64,000 nt of DNA from Dama dama (GCF_033118175.1 NC_083710.1:44113501-44177500), one strand, 5' to 3'; numbered from the stretch's first letter, positions 32,979 to 43,126 are shown. Translations and numbers: made by a program. Notes: a model not told the origin generated them from the letters alone.

Positions 32979-33077
32979 GGGGCTTCCCTGATGGCTCAGT
33001 GGTAAAGAACCTGCCTGCCAATGCAGGAGACATGGGTTCAATCCCTTGGTCAGGAAGATCCCCTAGAGAAGGAAATG
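32979..33077 (+). mobile_element. Bov-tA head, 3'-truncated
   Basis: The first 99 bp of Bov-tA, starting exactly at its 5' terminus ('ggggcttccctgatggctca'), with a B-box region 'gggttcaatccctt', and stopping at 'gaaggaaatgg'. The BovB-like tail is absent. It joins the 5' end of the antisense L1 on one side and the target duplication of the outer L1 on the other. LINE-driven insertions normally lose the 5' end, not the 3' end. Confidence 0.9.
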
Positions 33078-34148
33078 GCTCTTTGACATTCATCTTAGAA
33101 ATGTTTTACAGCATGTCTCCTCAAGCAAGGGAAATAAAAGTAAAAATAAACAAATGGGAATACATCAGATGAAAAAGTTTCTGTGAAACAAATGAAACCA
33201 TCAACAAAACAAAAACAGTTGACTAAATGAAAGAAAATATCTGCAAATCTTATGTCTGATAAGGGGTTTATATCCAAAGTTATAAAGAACATAGAACCTC
33301 AAAACAACTCAGCTGAAAAGTGGACAGAGGATCTGAATAGATATTTTTCCAAAGAAGATATACACATAGCCAACAATCATAGAAAAATATGTTTAGCATC
33401 ACTAATTATTACAGAAATGTAAGTCAAAACCAGAGTGAGATATCATGTTAATTAAAATGACTATTATCATAAAGTCAAGAAATGATGTGTTACTGAGGAC
33501 TTGAAGAAAATGTACACCTTACTGGGAATGTAAAGTGATGCAACCTCTATTGAAAAATGTAAGAAAATTTCCTTAAGTTTAAGAAGAGAGAGCTACCATA
33601 TTATCCAAATATTCCTCTTCTGGATATTTTTCTGAAAAATCACAAAAATTTTAATTAAAAAAAAAACACATGTTCTCCAAAGTTCATCACACCATTATTT
33701 ACAATAGCTGAAATATGGAAACAACCTATTGATGGATGAATGGAAAAGAAGATGTGGCATATATAAACAATGGAATACTACTCAGTCATAAGAAAGATAC
33801 AATCTTGCCATTTGCAACAATATTAGTGGGCCTTAAGGGTATTATGCCAAATGAAATAAATCAGATGGAAAAGGCAAATATTTTATGATTTCACTCATAT
33901 ATGGGACATTAAAAAATGAACAAAACACACCAGACAAAAACAGACATAGATGCAGAGATCATATTAGTGGTTACCAGAGGTAAGAGAGGGAGAGAAAATG
34001 GGTAAGGAGGGAAAATTATATGTTGACAGATGGAAAACTAAGTTTTTGGAGATGAGCACACTTTAGTGTATACAGAAATCAAAATATAATCTTGTACACA
34101 TGAAACATAATGTTATAAAACAATGTTACATCAATATTTTAGAAAGAT
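33078..34148 (+). mobile_element. Ancient L1 ORF2 C-terminus and 3' UTR
   Basis: The sense L1 resumes: 'aataaacaaatgggaataca', 'aagaagatatacacatagcc', 'ccattatttacaatagctga', 'caatggaatactactcagtc', then 3' UTR ('atcatattagtggttaccag', 'cttgtacacatgaaacata'). It ends at about 34148 in an A-rich stretch. It completes the element that starts near 24926. Confidence 0.85.
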
Positions 34149-34628
34149 GATACTTATCTCTAGACAGTCTTCTTAACAATCAGAGGAAAAAAGATGTCTG
34201 AAAAGTATTAGTTCTTTCTTAGGAAACACTAAAAACTGATGAAGTATGAAAATATTTTATAAAGTCTGTCTAAATTCTTTATTTGTCTTTTCAAGAGAGC
34301 TTATCTGTTGCTAAAGGTCATTTATTACATGAAGTCAATGCTAATTTCTCTGTCTGGAATCTCCAGTGCTGACTGTTTTTGCAACCAACTATATGACTTG
34401 CTCTGGTTTTCATTTATATATCCACATCTACACATATAATATCTATACTCACATTTGTGGTTCAGATTTTTACCTATCTCTACTCCATCTTGAAAATAAG
34501 GTGATTATATCACCTTTGCAGATTATAAACTGCTGAGAATGGAAGTTTGTTTCCATAAAAACACATTTCCTAGCAAAACTCTTGTGGACAAAAATTAATC
34601 AGTGTTTTCTGAAGTAACTATAATAAGA
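34149..34628. other. Unassigned sequence
   Basis: No recognised repeat or gene. AT-rich text with no motif-bearing frame. Confidence 0.45.
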
Positions 34629-34655
34629 TACACACACACACACACACACACACAC
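34629..34655. repeat. (AC)n microsatellite
   Basis: About thirteen AC units adjoining the 3' end of an antisense Bov-A fragment. SINE tails commonly seed such repeats. Confidence 0.93.
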
Positions 34656-34740
34656 TCAGTCACTTCAGTCATGTCTGACTCTTTGCGACCCCATGGACTG
34701 TAGCCAGCCAGGTTCCTCTGTCCTTGGGATTCCATCCATG
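34656..34740 (-). mobile_element. Bov-tA/Bov-A SINE fragment
   Basis: 'cagtcacttcagtcatgtct', 'gactctttgcgaccccatgg' and 'ccaggttcctctgtccttgg' match the antisense SINE tail. The head is missing. Confidence 0.88.
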
Positions 34741-35191
34741 GGATTCAGTCTCTGAAGCAACTGACTGAAGCATCACTCACTCATGCTATGAGTGAAGGCA
34801 AATGGGAAGCAAAGCATGCTTGTAGTAGCAACTTAATGGCAATATAAAGATAATGGGGCAAAGTATAACAATGACCTGAGCAGGACAAAAAGCAAAAAAA
34901 CTTCAAGAGATTAATTAGTATTATTTTCATTGTCTAACTGTCATTACCATCACCCCCTTCATCATCAGAACTTTCTTAGGATGATCACACAGAGAAGTGT
35001 ATAGAAATCTCTGATAAGACAATTACCTTTTGTGTAAAAGAGAAAACTCCAAAAATATTTAAGTTTTAGTTCTTTTTATTCCTAGCCTGGTTTTGTACAA
35101 AGAGGGCAAATGATGCAATAGATAAACATTGGAAGTTTTAGCTTTCCTTGGAATTCAAATTTTAATTCTAGGTATATATACACCTATACAT
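34741..35191. other. Unassigned sequence
   Basis: About 450 bp without a repeat or gene I recognise. Confidence 0.4.
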
Positions 35192-35528
35192 CCTAAAGGA
35201 AATCAGCCCTGGTATAGAATCATATACCAGTCAATCCTAAAGGAAATCAGTCCTGAATATTCATTGGAAGGACAGATGCTGAAACTGAAGTTCCAATACT
35301 TTGGCCACCTGATTTGAAGAGCCACCTCATTAGAAAAGACTCTGGTGCTGGGAAAGATTGAAGGCAGGAGGAAAATGGGACGACAAAGGATGAGCTGGTT
35401 GGATGGCATCACTGACTCGATGGACATGAGTTTGAGCAAGCTCTGAGAGTTGGTGATGAACAGGGAAGCCTGGCCTGCTGCAGTCCATGGAGTTGCAAAC
35501 AGACATGACTAAGCACTGAACTGAACTG
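35192..35528 (+). mobile_element. BovB LINE 3' end with duplicated start
   Basis: A sense BovB 3' end ('gtcctgaatattcattggaa', 'tttggccacctgatttgaag', 'gatggcatcactgactcgat', short CTGAA tail). The 5' end carries 'cctaaaggaaatcag' twice (35192 and 35236), separated by a small hairpin sequence. atacat at 35186-35191 and 35529-35534 may be the target duplication. Confidence 0.9.
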
Positions 35529-35553
35529 ATACATATTTAAGATGCAGCATATG

Positions 35554-36376
35554 GCAGTTCTATTTCCAGTTTTTTAAGAAATCTCCACACTGTTCTCCAT
35601 AGTGGCTATACTAGTTTGCATTCCCACCAACAGTGTAAGAGGGTTCCCTTTTCTCCACACCCTCTCCAGCATTTATTGCTTGTAGACTTTTGGATAGCAG
35701 CCATCCTGACTGGCGTGTAATGGTACCTCATTTTGGTTTTGATTGGCATTTCTCTGATGATGAGTGATGTTGAGTATCTTTTCATGTGTTTGTTAGCCAT
35801 CTGTATGTCTTCTTTGGAAAAATGTCTGTTTAGTTCTTTGGCCCATTTTTTGATTGGGTCATTTATTTTTCTGGAATTGAGCTTCAGGAGTTGCTTGTAT
35901 ATTTCTGAGATTAATCCTCTGTCTGTTGCTTCATTTGCTATTATTTTCTCCCAATCTGAGGGCTGTCTTTTCACCTTACTTACAGTTTCCTTTGTTGTGC
36001 AAAGGCTTTTAGGTTTCATTAGGTCCCATTTGTTTATTTTTGCTTTTATTTCCAATATTCTGGGAGGTGGGTCATAGAGGATCCTGCTGTGATTCATGTT
36101 GGAGAGGGTTTTGCCTATGTTCTCCTCTAGGAGTTTTATAGTTTCTGGTCTTACATTTAGACCTTTAATCCATTTTGAGTTTATTTTTGTGTATGGTGTT
36201 AGAAAGCGTCCTAGTTTCATTCTTCTACAAGTGGTTGACCAGTTTTCCCAGCACCACTTGTTAAAGAGGTTGTCTTTTTTCCATTGTATATCCTTGCCTC
36301 CTTTGTCGAAGATAAGGTATCCATAGGTTCGTGGATTTATCTCTGGGCTTTCTATCCTGTTCCATTGATTTATACC
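35554..36376 (-). mobile_element. L1, inverted 5' segment (twin-primed)
   Basis: An antisense L1 ORF2 segment (INSKWIKGLNVRPETIKLLE, EIKAKINKWDLMKPKSLCTT, KRQPSDWEKIIANEATDRGL, HFSKEDIQMANKHMKRYSTS). It abuts the sense 3' segment at 36377. The pair is bracketed by a 15-bp duplication, aagatgcagcatatg (35539-35553 and 37031-37045), so both halves came from one insertion event with a 5' inversion. The protein is intact over some 250 codons, which suggests a young element. Confidence 0.95.
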
Positions 36377-36532
36377 ACTTCTGGGCATACACACTGAGGA
36401 AACCAGATCTGAAAGAGACACGTGCACCCCAATGTTCATCGCAGCACTGTTTATAATAGCCAGGACATGGAAGCAACCTAGATGCCAATCAGCAGACAAA
36501 TGGATAAGGAAGCTGTGATACATGTACACCAT
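35606..36532 (-). pseudogene. 308-codon chimeric ORF across L1 inversion
   Basis: The longest open frame in the window. Residues 1 to about 53 are read antisense through the 3' L1 segment and are not natural L1 protein. From about residue 55 (NQWNRIESPEINPRTYGYLI) the frame is genuine ORF2 sense, ending CWWECKLV at a stop. It therefore contains only the region C-terminal to RT, without endonuclease or polymerase. It is a by-product of the inversion. No promoter or translation evidence can be seen, and I do not propose a function. Confidence 0.9.
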
Positions 36533-37030
36533 GGAATATTACTCAGCCATTAAAAAGAATTCATTTGAATCAGTTCTAATGAGATGGATGAAACTGGAGC
36601 CCATTATACAGAGTGAAGTAAGCCAGAAAGATAAAGAACATTAGAGCATACTAACACATATATATGGAATTTAGAAAGATGGTAATGATAACCCTATATG
36701 CAAAACAGAAAAAGAGACACAGATGTACAGAACAGACTTTTGGACTCTGTGGGAGAAGGCGAGGGTGGGATGTTTCTAGAGAACAGCATGTATATTATCT
36801 ATAGTGAAACAGATCACCAGCCCAGGTGGGATGCATGAGACAAGTGCTTGGGCCTGGTGCACTGGGAAGACCCAGAAGAATCGGGTGGAGAGAGAGTTGG
36901 GAGGGGGGATTGGGATGGGGAATACATGTAACTCCATGGCTGATTCATGTCAATGTATGACAAAACCCACTGCAATGTTGTGAAGTAATTAGCCTCCAAC
37001 TAATAAAAATAAGTGAAAAAAAAAAAAAAA
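36377..37030 (+). mobile_element. L1, 3' segment with poly(A)
   Basis: Sense L1: ORF2 C-terminus ('cttctgggcatacacactga', 'tggaatattactcagccatt', 'agagtgaagtaagccagaaa'), then 3' UTR ('ggtgggatgcatgagacaag', 'gtaattagcctccaactaat') and an A run (37016-37032 including duplication bases). Unbroken poly(A) and close match to the 28710-28913 copy indicate recent activity of this subfamily. Confidence 0.96.
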
Positions 37031-37045
37031 AAGATGCAGCATATG

Positions 37046-37755
37046 TTTATACCTTTTTTTACTATATCTGAAAAAACTAGTATAAAATTAAATGAGGGCT
37101 CCTTTATGGGGTTGGGTAATTACTTAAATATTTCTTTTTATAAGTATTGAGACTTGTCATTAGTGTACAAGATGATTAAAAATCAATCCTCATATTAAAG
37201 AGCTATTCTGTACACATCATTATAAATTGTTATTTGTGGAGTGAACTTTTTAATATTTCATTATTCAAATTCATTACTTTCATTCATTTAGTTAATTTAA
37301 ACATGACTGACTGTAACACAGGGCTGATCATGTGTAAACATCAGAAGGCTTAGAAACAACATGTGTTTGAAAGTTGAATCAAAATCACAGGCAGCTCATT
37401 TATCCTGCATCTATAATCCATCATAAAAATAGACTTTAAAAATACATTTAAGTAATTCCTATGAAGTTATATTTTTGTTAATAAAAGTTTGATTTTATTA
37501 TAAAAAGAATTCAACTCTAGAAAATAATATCTTGACATATTTAACATGTTTTTATGAAAATTTAAGGAATCAAATTCAAAGTCTTTCCTCCCCAGGTTGG
37601 ATGAAACACTGTGCTTTAAGATGCTAAAAAAGAATTTCCACAGAGAGAAGCTTCAGAGGTTACCCCTTTCCAGGCAAACACTCAACATGCAACTTTATCT
37701 GCAACAGACTGTACCATTTCTGCCTCTCCATCATGATATTTAGTGTTGACTACAA
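37046..37755. other. Unassigned sequence
   Basis: About 0.7 kb with no recognised repeat or gene. It is AT-rich and ends at an A23-like run (37753-37775) immediately upstream of a BovB. Confidence 0.45.
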
Positions 37756-37833
37756 AAAAAAAAAAAAAAAAAAAATGTCCTTTTCATTATAGGGGACTGT
37801 AATGAAAAAGTAGGAAGTCAAGAAACATCTGGA

Positions 37834-38132
37834 GTAACAGGCAAATTTGGCCTTAGAGTACAGAATGAAGTAGGGCAAAGGCTAATAGAGTTTTGCCAAG
37901 AGAATGCACTGGTCATAGCAAAAACTCTCTTCCAACAACACAAGAGAAGACTCTACACATGGACATCACCAGATGGCCAACACCAAAATCAGATTGATTA
38001 TATTCTTTGCAGCCAAAGATGGAGAAGCCCTATACAGTCAACAAAAATAAGACAGGGAGCTGACTGTGGCTCAGATCATGAACTCCTTATTGCCAAATTC
38101 AGACTTAAATTGAAGAAAGTGGGAAAACACTA
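37834..38132 (+). pseudogene. BovB endonuclease domain fragment
   Basis: An open frame without an ATG covers the last third of the APE-like endonuclease. The key motifs are NQIDYIL and CGSDHELL, the serine-aspartate-histidine block that closes the active site in this fold. It ends at a stop after LKKVGKH because one base is missing compared with the family. It is upstream of, and out of frame with, the rest of the element. Confidence 0.8.
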
Positions 38133-38249
38133 GGCCATTCAGGTATGACCTAAATCAATTCCTTTATGATTATAAAGTGGAAGTGAGAGATAGATTTAAG
38201 GGACTAGATCTGATAGACAGAGTGCCTGAAGAACCATGGACAGAGGTTC

Positions 38250-38651
38250 ATGACATTGTACAGGAGACAGAAAGCAAGACCACCCCAAAAAAGAAATGAA
38301 AAAAAAGCAAAATGGCTGTATGAGGAGGACTTACAAATAGCTGTGAAAAGTAGAGAAGTGAAAAGCAGAGGAGAAAAGGAAAAATATAACCATTTGAATG
38401 CAGCATTCCAAAGAATAGCAAGGAGAGATAAGAAAGCCTTCTTTAGTGATCAGTGGAAAGAAATAGAAGACAATAATAGAATGACAAAGACTAGAGATCT
38501 CTTCGAGAATTTTAGAGATATCAAGGGAATATTTCATGCAAAGATGGGCTCGATAAAGGACAGAAATGGTATGGACCTAACAGAAGCAGAGGATAATAAG
38601 AAGAGGTGGAAAGAATACACAGAAGAACTGTCCAAAAAGAGATCTTCATGA
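38250..38651 (+). pseudogene. BovB linker between endonuclease and RT
   Basis: A 133-codon, highly charged stretch: KKAKWLYEEDLQIAVKSREV, RIARRDKKAFFSDQWKEIED, KTRDLFENFRDIKGIFHAKM, DLTEAEDNKKRWKEYTEEL. This is the lysine- and glutamate-rich linker of BovB ORF2, with no catalytic residue of its own. It ends in a frameshift just before the RT start. Confidence 0.85.
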
Positions 38652-39742
38652 CCCAGATAATCACAATGGTGTGACCACTCACCTAGAGCCAGACATCCTG
38701 GAATGTGAAGTCAAATGGGCCTTAGAAAATATCACTACAAACAAAGCTAGTGGAGGTGATGGAATTTCAGTTGTGCTATTTCAAATCCTAAAAAATGATG
38801 CTGTGAAAATGCTGCACTCAATATGCCAGCAAATTTGGAAAACTCAGCAGTAGCCAGAGGACTGAAAAAGGTTAGTTTTCATTCCAACCCCAAAGAAAGA
38901 CAATCCTAAAGAATGCTCAAACCACCTGCAAAATTGCACTCATCTCACATGCTAGTAAAGTAATGCTCAAAATTCTCCAAGCCGGGCTTCAGCAATATGT
39001 GAACTGTAAACTTCCAGAAGCTGAAGCTGGTTTCAGAAAAGGCAGAGGAACCAGAGATCAGATTGCCAACATCTGCTGGATCATTGCAAAAGCAAGGGAG
39101 TTCCAGAAAAAAAATCTAATTCTGCTTTATTGACTATGCCAAAGCCTTTGACTGTGTGGATCACAATGAATTGTGGAAAATTCTGAAAGAGATGGGAATA
39201 TCAGACCACCTGACCTGCCTATTGAGAAACTTGTATGCAGGTCAGGAAGCAATAGTTAGAACTGGACATGAAACAACAGACTGGTTCCAAATAGGAAAAG
39301 GAGTAGTCAAGGCTGTATATTGTCACCCTGATTATTTAACTTAAATGCAGAGTACATCATGAGGAATGCTGAGCTGGATGAAGCACAAGCTAGAATCAAG
39401 ATTGCTGGGATAAATATCAATAACCTCAGATATGTAGATTGTCAGGGAATGTTTGACGGGAGGATTCCTACATGCTGTGTCTCATGAGTCCGTTGTCCCT
39501 CTTCAAGCGGAACAGCATGCTGCTCCCAGGGACTGAGGTCATCGTGTGAGGCAGGCTTGGGTCTCCTTTAGTAAACATTCTCTTTAGGACAAAACTGCTT
39601 AGTCTCGTTCCCCTTTCTTGAGATATGGATTGCCTCCTGACCTTGTGACTAACATTACCCCTTGTTCCCTTGGTAATGGTTGATGTACCTTCGGTTTTCT
39701 GATCTCTATCATTCCCGAAAGAAGTTTCTTGTACCACAGCCT

Positions 39743-39769
39743 ATATATACTCATAGGAAAATCATTAAA
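39743..39769 (+). promoter_or_regulatory. LTR core promoter and poly(A) signal
   Basis: 'ctatatatac' is the TATA-like element. ATTAAA at 39764-39769 is the likely polyadenylation signal. Their overlap in U3/R implies a very short R. Transcription would run rightward into the BovB 3' part. Activity is not shown by sequence. Confidence 0.6.
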
Positions 39770-39804
39770 GCACCTTTGCTCCATCAGAGCTTAGGTCCCC
39801 GGGT

Positions 39805-39808
<4 letters not shown>

Positions 39809-39867
<59 letters not shown>
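39809..39867. repeat. (TC)29 microsatellite in LTR
   Basis: An uninterrupted 59-bp TC run within the LTR, downstream of the poly(A) signal. A second, short TC run lies at 40030-40041. Uninterrupted length suggests high mutability. Confidence 0.97.
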
Positions 39868-39869
<2 letters not shown>

Positions 39870-40099
39870 TTTTCTGGCTGACTCACTGGAGCGTGGAGAC
39901 CCGTCGTGCTCACTTTTCTGCCCGGGCTTCTAAGACCCCCTCGAGAGGGTGCCTGGTGCCTTCGTGAGCGATGCAAGTCCTGTGTCAAGGACTTTATTGG
40001 TCCTCTGCTTAAACCAAGGGATATCAGCCTCTCTCTCTCTTTTACTTTCTTATCGTCGACTCTGTACCACAAGGTTCTGGTCCATTAAAGGCCCCAACA

Positions 40100-40862
40100 G
40101 CAGATGACACCACCCTTATGGCAGAAAGTGAAGAAGAACTAAAGAGCCTCTTGATGAAAGTGAAAGAGGAGAGTGAAAATGTTGGCTTAAAGCTCAACAT
40201 TCAGAAAACTAAGATCATGGCATCTGGTCCCATCACTTCATGGCACATAGATGGGGAAACAGTGGCTGACTTTATTTTGGGGGGCTCCAAAATCACTGCA
40301 GATGGTGATGCAGCCATGAAATTAAAAGGCGCTTACTCCTTGGAAGGAAAGTTATGACCAAGCTGACAGCATATTAAAAAGCAGAGAGAATACTTTGCCA
40401 ACAAAGTCCCATCTAGTCAAGGCTATGGTTTTTCCAGAGATCATGTATGGATGTGAGAGATGGACGATAAGGAAAGCTGAGCACCAAAGAATTGATGCTT
40501 TTGAACCGTGGTGTTAGTGAAGACTCTTGAGAGTCCCTTGGACTGCAAGGAGATCCAAACAGTCCATCCTAAAGGAGATCAGTCCTGGGTGTTCATTGGA
40601 AGGACTGATGTGGAAACTGAAACTCCAATACTTTGGCCACCTCATGCGAAGAGTCAACTCATTTGAAAAGGTCCTGATGCTGGGAAAGATTGAGGGCAGG
40701 TGGAGATTGGGTGACAGAGGATGAGATGGTTGGATGACATCACCGACTCAATGGACATAAGTTTGGGTAGATTTCGGGAGTTGGTGATGGACAGGGAGGC
40801 CTGGCATGCTGCAGTCCCTGGGGTCGCAAAGAGTTGGACACGACAAGAATGACTAAACTGAT
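40100..40862 (+). mobile_element. BovB LINE, longest copy, 3' part
   Basis: BovB resumes at 'gcagatgacaccacccttat' (motif C, after the LTR). It continues with MAESEEELKSLLMKVKEESE, LNIQKTKIMASGPITSWHID, WTARRSKQSILKEISPGCSL, and ends 'ggacacgacaagaatgacta'. The CTGAA tail is reduced. Removing the LTR and one duplication copy restores a continuous, though frame-shifted, BovB. Confidence 0.95.
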
Positions 40863-42110
40863 CCAAAACTGAAAGAGATAACAGCAAGCAGTAAATTTAG
40901 AGATTAAATTGTAGACTCTAGTATTCAAATTAGGAAGTGCCATTTCAAGGGTTATACATGTAAATATTTCTGTAAAATTTTATGATTATTCAACTGAAGG
41001 CTACATTTTGTGTTATATAAAAACATAGTAACTAAAGTGGGGAAAGGACAAGCTGCAAATGGTAAGAAATAAACTTGGCTAGATATGGATTAAGTGCCAT
41101 ATACCACATACTATATACAACAATTTAAAAAGATACATTTAAACAATTTTCTCTGTATACTTGATCAAGAGTTGTTAATTTATAAGATAAGAAAAAATAT
41201 AGGATTAGATAATGAAAACAATAAGTTACTCAATAAAGAATAAATAATACGTAAGTAATCTTAGTTAAAACAGAAGCTCTGATAGACAATTTAAAAGAGC
41301 CTAGCATGCCAAATTAAATCTTGAGTTTTCACTGATTCATAAAAACTTTTCTTTAAAAGTCAAAATACAGTTGCTACATTTTTAAAAAACAATGTAGATT
41401 TTTAATATAGATTTTAAATGAGTTTATTTATCTGAAGTTGTCAGTTGAAGCAAAGGATTTAGTAACTGAACAACAGTAATAATTCTTTGTCACAGCAATG
41501 TTTGTTGACTCAGATCATAGAAAATGTACTTAGTGCTTGCAGACTTTAGCATTTCTTTAAGGATAATGACTTAATCTTTAAATTAAAGATGGGTTATTCT
41601 AAACTAGATTTTTAAATAAAATCCATAACTTCTAAAAAATACCTAGTATTTCAATAAGTGGTCCACGTATAATTCTATGATTTATCTTTATTAGTAGACT
41701 TGCTAACAAGTTATACATCTTAGCATCTGTATTGTTCAACATAAGATTGAATATGATTAAGTTACAAATAGACCTCAAGTTGTCAGTGGCTTAATAAAAC
41801 AATTGCCAAATACCTCTCTCCAGGGCAACATTATTTCTTTCAGTGACTCAAAAAATTGGGCTAAGCAGTTTGTGGAACTAATGAATCTTTAGTAAGCCTA
41901 AATATTTCTGCCATAGGATCAGATTTTGGGATCCTGGATTTTAAGAAGAGAACTTATTTTGACATATACTAATTTATTTATTCAGTCAGTGAGTTTTCTG
42001 GGGTGTCTACTGTGGATTAGACACTCACTAGGCATATAAATGCTTTAAGTAGCTGAGCAAAACTCAGCTTATGAAGTCCTGATAGTCCAAGTTACAGGTG
42101 GCTTGTATTA
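40863..42110. other. Unassigned AT-rich sequence
   Basis: About 1.2 kb without a gene, RNA or repeat I recognise. Poly(A/T) runs only. Confidence 0.5.
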
Positions 42111-42120
42111 AAAAGTAGCA

Positions 42121-42211
42121 GATATCTGTATGTCTTCTTTGGAGAAATATCTATTTAGGTCTTCTGTCAACTTTTTGACAGGGTTGTTTGCTTTTTAATA
42201 TTGAGTTTCAG
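42121..42211 (-). mobile_element. L1, inverted 5' segment (older twin-primed)
   Basis: 'atctgtatgtcttctttgga' and 'gggttgtttgctttttaata' are antisense L1 ORF2. The segment flips to sense at 42212. Together they are bracketed by a 12-bp duplication with one mismatch (aaaagtagcaga at 42111-42122, aaaagtagtaga at 42759-42770). Confidence 0.85.
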
Positions 42212-42758
42212 TGCAGCACTATTTATAATAGACAAGATGTGGAAGCAACCTAAATGTCCATTAATAGATGAATAGATAAAGAAAATGTGGTACATATATA
42301 CAATGGAATATTACTCAGTCACAGAAAGGAACAATATTGAGTTGTTTGTAGAATCTGTTACATAGAATGGAGTCAGAGAAAAACAATCACTGTATATCAA
42401 TGCATATATTTGTATTATATTAATAGGAAAATGGTATAGATGACCCTATTTCAGGGCAGGAATAGAGACACAGATATAGAGAATGAATGGGTGGAAGTGG
42501 GGTGAAAGAAGGAAGAGTCAGGTGAGTTGGGAGTTTGGGAGTGATGTATATGCACCGCCATGTGTAAGGCAGATAGTGGGAACCCGCTGTAGAGAGCAGA
42601 CAGCTCAGCTCGGTGCTCTGTGGTGACTTACAGGAGTGGAATGAGGGGTTGGAGGGAGGTCCAAGGGGGAAGGGAAACATGTTTACATATAGCTGATTCA
42701 CTCCATTGTACAGCAGAGACTGACACACAGTTGTAAAGCAACTATATCCCAATTTTTA
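42212..42758 (+). mobile_element. L1, 3' segment of older twin-primed copy
   Basis: Sense ORF2 C-terminus and 3' UTR: 'gcagcactatttataataga', 'caatggaatattactcagtc', 'atatagctgattcactccat', 'gttgtaaagcaactatatcc'. The tail is reduced to 'aatttttaaa'. The mismatch in the target duplication and the eroded tail indicate an older event than that at 35539-37045. Confidence 0.88.
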
Positions 42759-42770
42759 AAAAGTAGTAGA

Positions 42771-43123
42771 CAGTATTTTAATAATGTGTGAATATGGACA
42801 TGACTTTAAGATTGCCCTGTCCTAGTATAATGAATTGTACTCACTGTTAGTAGGCAAGTCCAAGCCAGTCCAAGAAATGATGGTAGACTGGAAAAGTGTG
42901 GTGACAACAGAAACAGGGAAATTTGGATTCAAATGAGAAGAATAAGAAAGCAGAAAGTCCACATGCAACTGTAAATCTAACAATCGTCAAAAACTACCTG
43001 ATAACTCATGAATGTATGTAGATACTAAGAAACTTTGAAGTGTGTGCATGTGCATGGCAGGACAGTAGGGAAGAAATATGTAATAATTTCCTGATAACAG
43101 AACAGTTAAAGTAGTAAACAGTT
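42771..43123. other. Unassigned sequence
   Basis: About 350 bp, no recognised gene or repeat. Confidence 0.4.
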
Positions 43124-43126
43124 CCC

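Larger units (their letters stand above)
37777..39439 (+). mobile_element. BovB LINE, longest copy, endonuclease to RT
   Basis: A sense BovB starting inside the APE-type endonuclease: 'gtccttttcattatagggga', then GLRVQNEVGQRLIEFCQENA, a WTSPDGQHQNQIDYIL block (QIDYIL at 37990-38007) and the SDH motif (38071-38079). The linker follows (38250-38651), then RT: 'gaggaaccagagatcagatt', motif A 'ttgactatgccaaagccttt', and an EYIMRNA-like stretch with an early stop. It is interrupted within motif C by a solo LTR at 39440. The 5' end is truncated after a poly(A)-like run. Confidence 0.95.
39440..40099 (+). mobile_element. Solo ERV LTR inserted in BovB
   Basis: A 660-bp solo LTR with canonical ends TGTCAGGGAA and CCCCAACA (TG...CA). 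A 6-bp target duplication brackets it: gtagat (39434-39439, one change) and gcagat (40100-40105). It has a TATA-like box (39743-39749) and an ATTAAA signal (39764-39769) only about 20 bp apart, an arrangement with a short R region. A long (TC)n run follows. Six-base duplications are typical of class II (beta-like) ERVs. No gag, pol or env is present. Confidence 0.93.

Noticed and set aside
39680..39967. 95-codon open frame with a long Ser-Leu run
   Set aside because: It is the translation of the (TC)29 microsatellite within the solo LTR.
39440..40099. Part of a provirus with coding genes
   Set aside because: Both sides are BovB with a 6-bp duplication directly at the LTR ends. No internal retroviral sequence is present, so it is a solo LTR.
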